A stretch of 47,966 nt of DNA from MGIIa-L3 sp11892u (GCA_965659685.1 CBFHXB010000016.1:1-47966); one strand, 5' to 3'. Counted from the first letter of the stretch, positions 34,201 through 42,069 are shown. Numbers and translations are program-made. The notes: generated by a model not told the origin, from the sequence alone.

Positions 34201-35938
34201 TGAAATCCATGGCAGCGATCACGATGAGGGTGTTTGGCGGTGTTGCGGGGTTGATCGGCAACGTCGGGTCGTTGACGTTCGTGGTCGCATCGCCTGAGAA
34301 ATTCTTGATCCCGATGAAGAGGGACAAACGGTTCGGCATGTCACCCGGGAGGTTGACGCTTCCCGGCGCTTCGCCAATCATCGTGAACAGGGCGTTGATC
34401 TCCTCTTCAGGCAAGCTTCCAGAAGGCAAGCCTCGAATCCAAATCCTGGCGTCCGAGATGTTGCCAAAGTTGGCTTCCCCTTCAGGCATCTCGGAACGGT
34501 CTTCGAAGTAATGAACGTACACGTCTGAATCGCGGTCGGTGAAAATCTCCACCGTGTCGAAACTGTTGTCGCCAAAGTTGTCGTTGCGCAAGGTCAGGTC
34601 AATTTCCGAAGGCAGACGGCGTCCGGTGTCTGCCGGATGAAAGCCGGCGTCGATGTACGCCAATTCGAGGACGTCCGGCACCGTGCCTTCCTCCGTGACG
34701 GCGTCAAAATGGACGAACCCGATGCCGACGCCGAAGGAACAACGGTCGGCATGGCTGTCCACGCGGGGCTGGGTTTCAGGATCGAACCAGTCCTCGTCAG
34801 CACATTCGGTTTGCAAACTTCCACCCGGAGCATCCGGATTCTGAATGGTGATGGCGTACGGCGCGGAGATCGACGTCAACGAGAGGGTGTCCGCGCCGAC
34901 CCCTCCCCCGAGCAGGTCGAGCAGCAAACCTGCGACGTCGGTCACGGTGTCGGAAATTTCGAAGGTGATGCGGTCAAGCCCGACCCCGACACGAAACTCG
35001 TTGGGTGGTTGGGTAAACCGGGTGTCGATGACGATGGAGTAGGATTCGGAATTTTGGACGGTGAAATCGAAGGCGAACCCCTTCAACAGGCTGACCTCCA
35101 AGAAGGCCATGTCGTCCCATAGAGGGTCTGCGGCGTCGATTTGGTGCACACGCCACTGGAAAATTGGTCGGATCCACAAGGTCTCTGGAATCAGCCCTGC
35201 GATGGGTCCAACCCCACCGCTTGTGGTGATGTCCCACCCTTGCCCACGTTGCAGGAGACCCTGCACCGTCAGTTCGACGATGACGTCTTCCGCACCGTCC
35301 CCATCGATGTCGATGTAATTGTCGAAGAGGTTGAGGTTCGCCCCGACCTGAATGTCACCGGTGAAGGTGCCCGACGTCCAGCTTTCGTAGGATGGGCCGT
35401 CGTTTTTGCTGCTGAAGTTGAGGTAGATGGCGTAGGTATTGATCCCGATGGCCAGTGGATCGGTCAATTCCCAATTCTCCACGGAAAAAAGCGTCTGGAA
35501 GAGGTTGTCAGGCAAGCCTGCTCCGCTGTGGTTTTCTGCGTCGAGCAGAAATTCGTAGGCGCGTGGGTGATCGGGTTCGAAGGGTGCGGAGTCCCGCACC
35601 TCAAGGCCGTCCAAGAAGCGTTCAGCTTCGACGATGGCGTCGCCTTCACGCACCTCACGGGCGGCCGCGTCCACGGACGCGAGGGTGGTTGAAGCAATGC
35701 CCTCTGCAAGCAGGTCTGAACTGCTCAACGTCCGGTCTTCCAGCAGCTCGTCAAGGGCGTCGAGGATGCCAAAATCGTCCGAAGCGATTTCGGCCGTCGT
35801 CACCGGTTGAACGATGGGGACGAGAAAGAGCAAGAGGAGCACGACCGCAGGCGCCCGCCGCTGCACTTGGCTCGGCCTGACTCCGGGATGGAGCAGCCTT
35901 GCGGCGCCTCGGTGCATGGGTAAAGGATGGCTTCGCAT
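31226..35938 (-). CDS. 1570-residue exported protein of unknown function with recurring Leu-Pro strand motif
   Basis: The N-terminal region has a basic stretch followed by AVVLLLLFLVPIVQPVTTA, a signal peptide or anchor; ATG at residue 8 is an alternative start. The first third contains an IDIDGDGAEDVIVELTVQG calcium-type loop within a beta domain. The rest is beta-rich and shows a recurring unit of about 30-60 residues starting with Leu-Pro and alternating hydrophobics, such as GLPSEFELVLGSEVGYV, LPERLIYEASAPIGTITY, DLPGELHLTAEP and DLPSRFQLKTTDRFGVEIAS. A mildly hydrophobic C-terminus ends SSAVASGLAWVV. No catalytic motif is recognisable. Repeated amphipathic strands suggest a long groove, barrel or fibre. 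It sits between the PKD protein gene (38 bases upstream) and the bitopic protein gene. Confidence 0.85.
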   Translation of the reverse strand: MRSHPLPMHRGAARLLHPGVRPSQVQRRAPAVVLLLLFLVPIVQPVTTAEIASDDFGILDALDELLEDRTLSSSDLLAEGIASTTLASVDAAAREVREGDAIVEAERFLDGLEVRDSAPFEPDHPRAYEFLLDAENHSGAGLPDNLFQTLFSVENWELTDPLAIGINTYAIYLNFSSKNDGPSYESWTSGTFTGDIQVGANLNLFDNYIDIDGDGAEDVIVELTVQGLLQRGQGWDITTSGGVGPIAGLIPETLWIRPIFQWRVHQIDAADPLWDDMAFLEVSLLKGFAFDFTVQNSESYSIVIDTRFTQPPNEFRVGVGLDRITFEISDTVTDVAGLLLDLLGGGVGADTLSLTSISAPYAITIQNPDAPGGSLQTECADEDWFDPETQPRVDSHADRCSFGVGIGFVHFDAVTEEGTVPDVLELAYIDAGFHPADTGRRLPSEIDLTLRNDNFGDNSFDTVEIFTDRDSDVYVHYFEDRSEMPEGEANFGNISDARIWIRGLPSGSLPEEEINALFTMIGEAPGSVNLPGDMPNRLSLFIGIKNFSGDATTNVNDPTLPINPATPPNTLIVIAAMDFIPLLEFASSFQRGGFAPDRSSMSLVVENLPPVIVVSGSFSLGQSGVDRLRPDNSNLNAISQVLDNALLGLVEIILDLGTIVNSIPGAIVGTAGSAGGTVEVACFTQVKAAWSTGETRSPAEVGTLGFALSSSDQPWIPNEDHLLLSSDASIEVVQGRSGPVEPLVPVAMSARVSGISGVTQSFDPLTSERVLALKGSSSEPLIVGHVSHDGPNMTLAQKQAAMISNRPDDLRLVQLPERLIYEASAPIGTITYGGQDGEQRNALRLVGLPSEFELVLGSEVGYVATTPIQAVEIQSSNGTVPLTMDGDHVRFSVDGDETSLSVRISDVLRMRRLSPLEEGAAGPEGNSRVEMQRTSSEPLRLLFEDATNYDDPLLGLNGRAVIEPLPADIMIAVPGGADSEGLELPDFGDQEGVEGLSFFLGDLVAFGQVANDFIHALTKDLGGSVSGESDLAIGMDLDTGESFNMTADMRKGTTPNEPAWVHGLSMEADERVDVDLNLSRLDRLTLSGRITLETIWEDARLTADEQEQGALVLESAGFLGAKDLMDVLTDGHLSEDEKQAYDLDNWSAQGIDLTERRAWHVRTWLPSLPAGAIDLDYDFRFLDGVPTYQFDLAFTQWQPEYEDMTILVKGISGQDVDLRLTGFDTENPRDVVLDAVFFQERNLTVPRLTLDMRYDVGVRLESAHAVFIDHTTQTRSEALILDVPRSTDVSATIGDVLRLDVTVPEEFQTDGGSAEALMIQQHRFVDGRWWPATVFMRDLPGELHLTAEPSEVFDIRQETSFQGLFTMDYASNGETMDLFVQAYGRAIDSKGDITMIAEDLPSRFQLKTTDRFGVEIASSGSGVRQLYLRASDVPSSPGLTLSSMEVVGEDLKGATIHMYRVGGVYPVIVLDGITTGRVIATANADLTPADREPRLESVPLLSDMSIDGRGVLLDTQFTGILPTASSVGVNGMASDLSLIGSLTGGAVETRHVLVVEPISSAVASGLAWVV

Positions 35939-35976
35939 GTTGTGAACCCTTCCCTGTTGTGCGTCGTTGTGGACGC

Positions 35977-38253
35977 TTACTGCGGACCATCTGAAGGGCC
36001 ATCAAGCATGTCGGCGAAGCCTGCAGGCAATTCCAATCGTCCTCCTGCTGAAGACGTGGTGGACGTCGGCCTTTCGTCCGATGGAGCTTCGGAGGCGACC
36101 TCGACCGCAGGGGTGGGTTCCGGGGACGGAGGGTCCTGTGCGGGTTCGGGGGCCTCGTCGTCCATCAGGGCGTCGAGTCCCGTCATGCCTGCGTTTGTCC
36201 CGGGCGAACTTGCCTCTCCGAGGAGGGATTGCGCCATTGGATCGAGCGGCGCTGCCGGTGCGACCGGGGCATACATCGTCGCAGGAGCCGTTTCAGCAAC
36301 GGGAGCAACGGGCGTGTTTCCACCGTAAATCGAAGCCATCTCAGCCGCCTTGGCTTCCTCGGCTTGCATGGCTTCTGAGGCAGGTTCCGGCGTTGCCGGA
36401 GCCTGTTCTGATGGCGACGAGCGACGACGTTGGAGCACCACCACGGCCACGACGGCGAGCACAGCGAGGCCCAGTCCTGCGAAGAGCGTCATGCCTGACG
36501 ACGAGGTGGTGTCGGCGGCGGCCACGTCGACGGTCCAGACCGCGCGGTCGCTGTTTCCTGCAGGGTCAAAGACCGTGATGACCACCACGCGTTCTCCTGC
36601 GGCATCGAAGGTGATTTGCACTTCCTCGCCCAAAAGATCAGCATCGTCGTCAGGCACGCCGTTTCCGTCGGTATCGGAGAGTGGATTGAGGTCCCAGTGC
36701 ACACGGAGTGTCTCGATGTCGTCAACCGGGTCGTCCACGGTCACGCGGACCACGTCGGATGCCCCTGCGTTCACCGTGGCGGGCAAGGCGCCCACCGACG
36801 TGGCTGCAAGGCGGGGCAAGGTTCGGTCGACCACCACAACGCGGCGTTCAATCACGTCCGTGTTGCCGCTGGGATCGCTGACCGTCAGGCGCACCGTGTG
36901 CTCTCCCGAATCGGCCCAAGACGCCACGACCGTGTCGTTTTGACCTGCAGGTGCGCCGTCGATCGCCCATGCGCACACGTCGATACGATGGTCATCAGAC
37001 GAAGCCGCACACGACAAGCGAAGCACGGCATCCGGGTCAAGGCGGTAGCCGTCTTCGACCGGCTGCTCGTCGCCAAGGGATGACACGGCGGCCGAAGGTG
37101 AGACAACGTCGGTCACCGACACTTCGTGCTGCACCATGGCCGTTCGCCCGTCCACGTCGCGCACGCGAAGCGTGACGGTGTAGGTTCCCGGCTGACCCCA
37201 GGAGGCCGACACGGACGTTGACGTGCCCCACGTTCCGTCGTTGGTGGCGTCGCCGTCACCGTCAGCGTCCTCGTCAGCGTCAAGGTCCCAACGCCATTCG
37301 ACCAAGCGATTCAATCGGTCCGGCGTTGAAGACGCGTCGAGCAGAAGCGGTTGTCCAAGCGTGGTCGAGGCGTTGTTGTCGTCTTCGATCACGGGATTCA
37401 TCGGAGGATCAAGCGTCAGCCGAACCGTCATGCGAAGGTCAGCGGGAGGAGCCCCGCCGACGATGGCGTCGCCTGCATCCAGCATCAGGTGCATTGGAAC
37501 ACCGTCAAGTGAAGCGGGCGTGGTCCACGTCAACGACGACGTGGTCGAAACGTCGAGCAACGCGGTTCCGGCCTCCGGGGTGTGTTGAGCGCCGTCCTCC
37601 CACGCCGTGCGTTGCGTGTCGGTGAAGAAGGCGAGATCACCCGCACCGTCCAAGCCCCACGCCTCGAGTTGAACGGCGGTTCCTGCATCGAGCGACAGGC
37701 CATCGTCTCCTGAGAGCCACAAGCTGGTGTTGTTGGCGGCGGCTTGGAGGTCATGCACCACGGTGAGCGCTCCGTCTTGGAGCACGCTGACCTGCAGGCT
37801 GATTTGGGCGCGTGCACCGCCTTGGTCGCCTTCGCCTTGATCGCCGTCATGCGCGAGGTTGTCCACCACCATGGACCAGGCTTTCGCGTTGATGGAGGCG
37901 GGGACTTTCCAATGGAACACCTGTTGGCCAAGCACGGCTTCGGTCGACACCGGCGTGGTCATCACGCTGCGGTAACTTTGCCCAAGATCGTACGGCGCCT
38001 TTCCGGCTTCGTCGAACATCAACACGTCCACGGCATCGTCCGCCACCAGAAGATCGAACGAGAGCACCGTTCCCGGTTCGTGGACGCCCAAGTTGATGTC
38101 CAAACAGGAGCCGCCGTCCACCGCCATGGCGCCCGTGACGTCGGCCAATTCCGCGGAGGCGCAATTTGGAGCATCACGTCCTTCCACGGCGCTTGCGTAC
38201 GGCATCGACAAGCAAATCATCAACGCCATGAGGACCCCGAGGGTGCGACGCAT
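35977..38253 (-). CDS. PKD-domain surface protein with membrane anchor and Pro/Glu-rich cytoplasmic tail
   Basis: This encodes 758 residues. The signal peptide is MRRTLGVLMALMICLSMPYASA. A beta-sandwich resembling pre-peptidase C-terminal domains follows (CLDINLGVHEPGTVLSFDLLVADDAVDVLMFD). PKD-type repeats come next: LLDASSTPDRLNRLVEWRWDLDAD with the WxWDxDxD core, GQPGTYTVTLRVRDVDG, and CAWAIDGAPAGQNDTVVASW with VRLTVSDPSGNTD. A third copy contains SDTDGNGVPDDDAD, a calcium-binding-like loop. The helix near residue 590 (GMTLFAGLGLAVLAVVAVVVL) precedes RRR and a roughly 150-residue Ala/Pro/Glu tail without cysteines. PKD domains usually mediate protein or carbohydrate contact outside the cell. 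It begins 25 bases after the RNase Z stop. Confidence 0.88.
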   Translation of the reverse strand: MRRTLGVLMALMICLSMPYASAVEGRDAPNCASAELADVTGAMAVDGGSCLDINLGVHEPGTVLSFDLLVADDAVDVLMFDEAGKAPYDLGQSYRSVMTTPVSTEAVLGQQVFHWKVPASINAKAWSMVVDNLAHDGDQGEGDQGGARAQISLQVSVLQDGALTVVHDLQAAANNTSLWLSGDDGLSLDAGTAVQLEAWGLDGAGDLAFFTDTQRTAWEDGAQHTPEAGTALLDVSTTSSLTWTTPASLDGVPMHLMLDAGDAIVGGAPPADLRMTVRLTLDPPMNPVIEDDNNASTTLGQPLLLDASSTPDRLNRLVEWRWDLDADEDADGDGDATNDGTWGTSTSVSASWGQPGTYTVTLRVRDVDGRTAMVQHEVSVTDVVSPSAAVSSLGDEQPVEDGYRLDPDAVLRLSCAASSDDHRIDVCAWAIDGAPAGQNDTVVASWADSGEHTVRLTVSDPSGNTDVIERRVVVVDRTLPRLAATSVGALPATVNAGASDVVRVTVDDPVDDIETLRVHWDLNPLSDTDGNGVPDDDADLLGEEVQITFDAAGERVVVITVFDPAGNSDRAVWTVDVAAADTTSSSGMTLFAGLGLAVLAVVAVVVLQRRRSSPSEQAPATPEPASEAMQAEEAKAAEMASIYGGNTPVAPVAETAPATMYAPVAPAAPLDPMAQSLLGEASSPGTNAGMTGLDALMDDEAPEPAQDPPSPEPTPAVEVASEAPSDERPTSTTSSAGGRLELPAGFADMLDGPSDGPQ

Positions 38254-38278
38254 GCGCGTGACGTCGCTCCTGCGGCTT

Positions 38279-39283
38279 TCAACGTCTGCCTTCCACGAGC
38301 AGACGCGAATCCCATCCGACGTCCTCCCGTTTCAGGTGGTGAACCGTTCCATCCGACTGGACCGTCAGACGGTCTCCGTCGTTCAGCGTGACACAAGGCA
38401 CCTGACCGCCCAAGACGGCCATTGATTCGGCCAACGATGGCCCCACGTCGCTCAATCGAGCACTGAAGTGGGTCAACGCAAGGCTGCGGACCCCGAGGTC
38501 CAATGCGGTACGGGCAGCGCCGGCGGCCGTGCTGTGCAGGTGCCCCTCTGCTCGGTCTGCATGTTCCTCGAGGTAGGTCGCCTCGTGCACCAAGAGGTCC
38601 ACGCCTGGAGCGTCGTCCACGAGGCCGGGCGAGGCGGTGTCTCCCGACACCAAAAGCGCCGAGGAGGGGCCGTCCATGCGCCAACCGCACGAAGGCACAG
38701 AGTGCCTCGACGGCACCGGTGAAAGGCGATGTCCAGACCAGCCAGGGGGGTGCCATGCCGAGGGGACGTCGACGATGCCGTCGTCGGTGATCTCGACCCA
38801 GCGGCCTGAAGAGACGTCCCCGAGGCGCCATGCGATGGGATAGCCAAGGAGGGCTTCCGTGGCGCCCAATTCACGCCACACCCGCATTTGCCTCCAGAGG
38901 TCCGACGCAGGCAGATCTTCCGAGGGTGTTCCTTCGAAACCGTGGGCACAGACGTGGTCAAAGGTGGATTCGTCAACAGGGCCGGCCACAATCAGCGCTT
39001 CCTCACGCCCGTCGAGCCCTGAGGTCTGCAACCACGGAAGCAACCCCCACGTGTGGTCGAGATGACCGTGGGTGAGGAGGACCGCCGCAACACGCCGGCT
39101 GCGGAGCCTTGGTGTGCCCAATTCGGTCTTGAGATGCCGGCGAGCTGCCGTGAATCGGTCTTGAAACCCTTCACCAGGATCGACGATGACCAAGCCTTCG
39201 GGGCAGGAAAGCACCGAACCGCTGACCGCCCGCTTGCTGGTCGGCCGGGCGGAAGCGGTCCCAAGCACGTGGAGGTCCAACAT
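38279..39283 (-). CDS. rnz: Ribonuclease Z (tRNA 3' processing, metallo-beta-lactamase fold)
   Basis: This is a 334-residue RNase Z/ElaC-type enzyme that removes 3' trailers from tRNA precursors. It opens LDLHVLGTASARPTSKRAVSGS, typical of the family. It carries the zinc motif LLTHGHLDHTWGL, a histidine in PSRHSVPSCGW, the aspartate in LLVSGDTASPG, HEATYLEEH, HLHSTAAGAARTA and the final LTHFSARL. All metal ligands appear present. The ATG at 39283 follows TGAGGTG (39289-39295), in which TGA ends the PRC-barrel gene. The central exosite arm region between the first His motif and HSVPS is present but I cannot judge its shape. Confidence 0.93.
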   Translation of the reverse strand: MLDLHVLGTASARPTSKRAVSGSVLSCPEGLVIVDPGEGFQDRFTAARRHLKTELGTPRLRSRRVAAVLLTHGHLDHTWGLLPWLQTSGLDGREEALIVAGPVDESTFDHVCAHGFEGTPSEDLPASDLWRQMRVWRELGATEALLGYPIAWRLGDVSSGRWVEITDDGIVDVPSAWHPPGWSGHRLSPVPSRHSVPSCGWRMDGPSSALLVSGDTASPGLVDDAPGVDLLVHEATYLEEHADRAEGHLHSTAAGAARTALDLGVRSLALTHFSARLSDVGPSLAESMAVLGGQVPCVTLNDGDRLTVQSDGTVHHLKREDVGWDSRLLVEGRR

Positions 39284-39288
39284 CGAAG

Positions 39289-39295
39289 CACCTCA
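39289..39295 (-). promoter_or_regulatory. Composite PRC-barrel stop / RNase Z ribosome-binding site
   Basis: The minus strand reads TGAGGTG, with TGA ending the PRC-barrel gene and the rnz ATG 5 bases downstream. This is the same arrangement as at four complex I junctions. Confidence 0.7.
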
Positions 39296-39535
39296 GGGAA
39301 GGGGGATCGGCGTTTGCGGGAACCATCGCAGCACGACGACGTCGCCAACGCCACGGATCCATCGCCACGGGACGGCGACGTCGATGCACTGCTCAACCAA
39401 TTCCGGCGTCGTCTCGGTCACGAAGAGATGGGAGCAGGACATGCCTTCGAGGTCGATGACGGCGTCGTGGACGCGCCCCAAGCGGCGACCGTCTGGGAGG
39501 AACACCTCCTTTCCACGCACGGCGGTGACGTCCAT
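39293..39535 (-). CDS. PRC-barrel domain protein
   Basis: This is an 80-residue protein that is essentially one PRC barrel: VRGKEVFLPDGRRLGRVHDAVIDLEG, then SHLFVTETTPELVE, then IDVAVPWRWIRGVGDVVVLR. Stand-alone archaeal PRC-barrel proteins are linked to RNA metabolism (RimM-like) and, in some archaea, to cell division (CdpB). The sequence alone does not decide between these. I chose the ATG at 39535 because homology begins right after it. A GTG at 39601 overlapping the eL15 stop would add 22 residues. It sits between eL15 and RNase Z, which favours a role near translation or RNA processing. Confidence 0.85.
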   Translation of the reverse strand: MDVTAVRGKEVFLPDGRRLGRVHDAVIDLEGMSCSHLFVTETTPELVEQCIDVAVPWRWIRGVGDVVVLRWFPQTPIPLP

Positions 39536-39597
39536 GACCTTCCCTTGACGATGAAGAAGGGGGTCCGACCTTGAACCCAACGTCGTCACGACGGAGT

Positions 39598-40203
39598 TCA
39601 CTTGCCGCGGTTGAGGTTCGCCTTGAGCGAGGGGCGGAGCTTCTCAGCACCCTTGCCCTTGCTTCGGACGAGCCCACGTCCGCGCTTGCCGGCGGAGGTG
39701 AGGCCACGGGCCGCACGGCCGCGATGGCTGTTGTGACCGTTGGCTTCGGAGAAGACACCGAGTTGCTTGTCGGCGATGATCGCGGGGTGGTGGGTGTCCA
39801 GAAGGATGACCTCGTAGTACTTGTGCTTGCCATCTTGGCCGACCCAGTAAGAGTTCAGCACTTCCAAGTTCGGGTAGTGGCGGGCGCAACGCTCTTCGGC
39901 GATGCGCTGGATGTTCTTGCCCATGGTGATCTTGCGGATACCTGCCTTGGAGGGCTTCCGCTTCATGTGCACCTTGCCCTTGCGCAGTCCACCGCGGCGA
40001 ACGCGGGTGCGAACGACGACGACGCCTTGCTTGGCCTTGTAGCCGAGTCGGCGCGCGGCGTCGATGCGCGTGGGCTTTTCCACGCGGGTAAACACGGGAG
40101 AGCGGCGCCATTGGGCCATGCGAGCCTGCCGGTACATGTGGGGCAAAGCGGCCTTTGGCTGCTGCCAAGTCTCGCGGACGTGGTGGTAGAGTCCCTTCGT
40201 CAT
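39598..40203 (-). CDS. rpl15e: Large ribosomal subunit protein eL15
   Basis: This is a 201-residue archaeal/eukaryotic-specific 50S protein, strongly basic and rich in Arg/Lys/Gly. It opens MTKGLYHHVRETWQQPK. Characteristic segments are RVEKPTRIDAARRLGYKAKQGVVVVRTRVRRGGLRK, NLEVLNSYWVGQDGKHKYYEVILLD and the C-terminal GRAARGLTSAGKRGRGL. Its length is normal. The ATG at 40203 follows a GAGGTG motif. It heads the leftward run that continues with the PRC-barrel and RNase Z genes. Confidence 0.97.
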   Translation of the reverse strand: MTKGLYHHVRETWQQPKAALPHMYRQARMAQWRRSPVFTRVEKPTRIDAARRLGYKAKQGVVVVRTRVRRGGLRKGKVHMKRKPSKAGIRKITMGKNIQRIAEERCARHYPNLEVLNSYWVGQDGKHKYYEVILLDTHHPAIIADKQLGVFSEANGHNSHRGRAARGLTSAGKRGRGLVRSKGKGAEKLRPSLKANLNRGK

Positions 40204-40469
40204 ATGGACACCTCAGCGAGTTGCCGACCTTCCTCCCCTTTATCAGCCCTCCCCTGTGGGAGGTATACGCCGAGACACCACTAGTCTGCTCTAACGAGGA
40301 CTTCGGCATCGTGCTTGTTCAACGAACTTACAACGATGAGGAAACCCCACAAGCCAATTTGGACCAAAACAAAACTCAGCACGGCGGACATGGACAAACC
40401 TCGGTTCCGTAGTATGATGCCCTTTCCTCTCAAGACTCAATAGAAGGCCAACGCGGGGCGGGCAGGTTG
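40204..40469. other. Intergenic region between eL15 and the ParB/SerK-like gene, with hairpin and possible promoters
   Basis: This 266-base gap, the largest in the window, is more AT-rich than its surroundings. Toward eL15 it has a GAGGTG motif at 40209-40215. A TGATAAAG TATA-like element lies on the minus strand near 40238-40245, about 35 bases before the start codon. There is also a perfect hairpin CCTCCC-CTGT-GGGAGG at 40248-40263. The centre (about 40340-40380) is A-rich on the plus strand. No tRNA fold or convincing protein frame was found. Confidence 0.45.
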
Positions 40470-40898
40470 ATGAGACAGAAGGCACGCGCGGTGTTCATGG
40501 AGGTGGAGCTGGTTCAAGTCACCTGGCTCAAGCCTCACGAACACATTCGACCGGAGAGGGTTGAACAGCTCCGAATGAAAATACAACAAAACGGCTACCT
40601 GCACAAACCTCTGTTGGTGGACCGCGTTTCGGGCACCATCCTCGACGGGCATCACAGGTACACGGCAGGACAAGCCCTTGGGTTGTCCCTGTTGCCTGCC
40701 CTGCTCTTCGACTACTTGGACGAGGAGCGCATACGCGTGGACACGTGGCCGGGGTGTGGGCGTGAATCCATCACCAAGAAAGAAATCATCGATCTCGCAA
40801 TTCGTGGCGAGCGGACGCCCCCAAAAACAAGCCGTCATCACATCGACGTGCCGATTCCAAGGATTCGGGTGCCACTGGACACGCTCCGCGAAGCCTGA
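40470..40898 (+). CDS. ParB/Srx-fold protein, SerK-like
   Basis: This is a 142-residue protein with a ParB/sulfiredoxin-like fold: VTWLKPHEHIRPERVEQLRMKIQ, then PLLVDRVSGTILDGHHRYTAGQALG, the nucleotide-binding GHHR loop. Its second half (DTWPGCGRESITKKEIIDLAI, then PPKTSRHH) resembles the archaeal SerK group, in which a free-serine kinase uses ADP or ATP. SerK proteins are longer (about 240 residues from memory), so this may be a reduced relative with another role; DNA segregation is unlikely without parA or parS. I place the start at ATG 40470 after GGGCGGGCAGG; an ATG at 40497 (MEVELVQV) is also possible. It converges on the rhodanese gene with 2 bases between stops. Confidence 0.75.
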   Translation: MRQKARAVFMEVELVQVTWLKPHEHIRPERVEQLRMKIQQNGYLHKPLLVDRVSGTILDGHHRYTAGQALGLSLLPALLFDYLDEERIRVDTWPGCGRESITKKEIIDLAIRGERTPPKTSRHHIDVPIPRIRVPLDTLREA

Positions 40899-40900
40899 GT

Positions 40901-41317
40901 TCAGGGCACCAAACCGGCGGCCTTGATGGCGCGCCAACCGCCCCACACCGACCACACGTCAGTGTACCCCATGTCCACAAGCGAGGCTGCGGCGATAGCA
41001 CTGCGGAAGCCACCCCCGCAGTAGAGGACAATGCGCTGATTTGGCACGCTGATCAGCGCCTCGATGTCACGCTCAATCACCCCCTTTGAGCGATGATGAG
41101 CGCCATCCAAATGTCCCGCTTCGAACTCATGCTGTTCACGCACGTCGATGATGACGCCGGCGAGGCCTTGCGCGATCATGCTGGCCAGTTCAACTCCATC
41201 GCATTCCTGGACCATCGCCCTGCACGCCTCGACCCGTTGAAGGAAGCGAGGAGGGTGGGCTTTGGCATGGGCAAGGCGATCTGCGTCCATGCTCACACAA
41301 ACCAGCATCAGGCTCAT
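40901..41317 (-). CDS. Rhodanese-like sulfurtransferase domain protein
   Basis: This encodes 138 residues. After an N-terminal extension of about 55 residues it shows the rhodanese signature: AGVIIDVREQHEFEAGHLDGA, then RIVLYCGGGFRSAIAAASL with the active-site cysteine and loop CGGGFR, then GYTDVWSVWGGWRAIKAAG. Such single-domain proteins move sulfane sulfur through a cysteine persulfide, or sense it. The true start is uncertain: ATG 41317 (MSLMLVCVSMD) is chosen, with later ATGs possible. The frame runs 250 codons further upstream but is antisense to the methyltransferase gene there. It is divergent from that gene across 24 bases. Confidence 0.85.
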   Translation of the reverse strand: MSLMLVCVSMDADRLAHAKAHPPRFLQRVEACRAMVQECDGVELASMIAQGLAGVIIDVREQHEFEAGHLDGAHHRSKGVIERDIEALISVPNQRIVLYCGGGFRSAIAAASLVDMGYTDVWSVWGGWRAIKAAGLVP

Positions 41318-41341
41318 GACCGCTTCGGCGTACCCGCACCC

Positions 41342-42055
41342 ATGCAGCGCCAAGGCCCCGAAGCCGCAAAGGCAGCGCTCGCCTCGGGCCAAGCCAAAGC
41401 GTTGCTCGTGCTCCACGAACGCTCCCCTGATGTGGAAGCCTTGCTCAACATTGCACGAAGGCAAGGGGTTCCGGTGCACGAGGTCACCCAGCGGGATCTT
41501 TGGCGCATGGCCCACCCCGGGAGCGATTCGCTGCCCGAGGTCTTGACCTTGATTGGACGAGAACCATCGGCAGAAGACCTCCACAGCATGCTCGCCCGTG
41601 GAGGGACCGTGTTGTGCTTGGACGGTGTGGCCTACGCTGGAAACATCGGCTTCTCGGTACGCACGGCCGAAGTGGCCGGTGCGACTGGAGTGGTTTTGGC
41701 CATGGACGAGGCCATCACCGGTCGAATGTGGAAAGACATCAGGCACAGCAGCATGCAGGCCACACGCTTCATCCCAGTGCTTCAATCCAACATCGAAGAG
41801 ACCGTTGCCGCAGCGCAGCAGGCCGGATTTCGCATCATGGTCATCGAGGACGTCGGCGATCACGACCTTCAGGAGGTCGATCTGACCGGTGACGTCCTGA
41901 TGATCGTCGGTGCAGAGTCGGACGGCGTCAGTCAAACGGCCTTGGACGCAGCAGACGTGGTGGTCCGGCTCCCAATGCACGGCTTCGTACCGTCCTACAA
42001 CCTGCAAGTGGCGGTGGCCTGTGCCTGCGTCGAGGCGGCTCGACAGCGGTCGTGA
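41342..42055 (+). CDS. SPOUT-family RNA 2'-O-methyltransferase (TrmH/SpoU type)
   Basis: This is a 237-residue methyltransferase using S-adenosylmethionine in a trefoil knot. The N-terminal substrate-binding part runs to about residue 85. The SPOUT motifs follow: LDGVAYAGNIGFSVRTAEVAG (motif 1, with N and R), LMIVGAESDGVSQ (motif 2) and VRLPMHGFVPSYNLQVAVACA (motif 3). The target could be tRNA or rRNA. The start at ATG 41342 (MQRQGPEAAKAAL) is where family-like sequence begins; the 83 codons open upstream in the same frame are antisense to the rhodanese gene. It converges on the second thymidylate kinase gene with 14 bases between. Confidence 0.88.
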   Translation: MQRQGPEAAKAALASGQAKALLVLHERSPDVEALLNIARRQGVPVHEVTQRDLWRMAHPGSDSLPEVLTLIGREPSAEDLHSMLARGGTVLCLDGVAYAGNIGFSVRTAEVAGATGVVLAMDEAITGRMWKDIRHSSMQATRFIPVLQSNIEETVAAAQQAGFRIMVIEDVGDHDLQEVDLTGDVLMIVGAESDGVSQTALDAADVVVRLPMHGFVPSYNLQVAVACACVEAARQRS

Positions 42056-42069
42056 TGGACAGGAACGGC

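Noticed and set aside
41093..41341. Upstream extension of the SPOUT methyltransferase frame
   Set aside because: These 83 codons are antisense to the rhodanese catalytic domain and do not look like a methyltransferase N-terminus.
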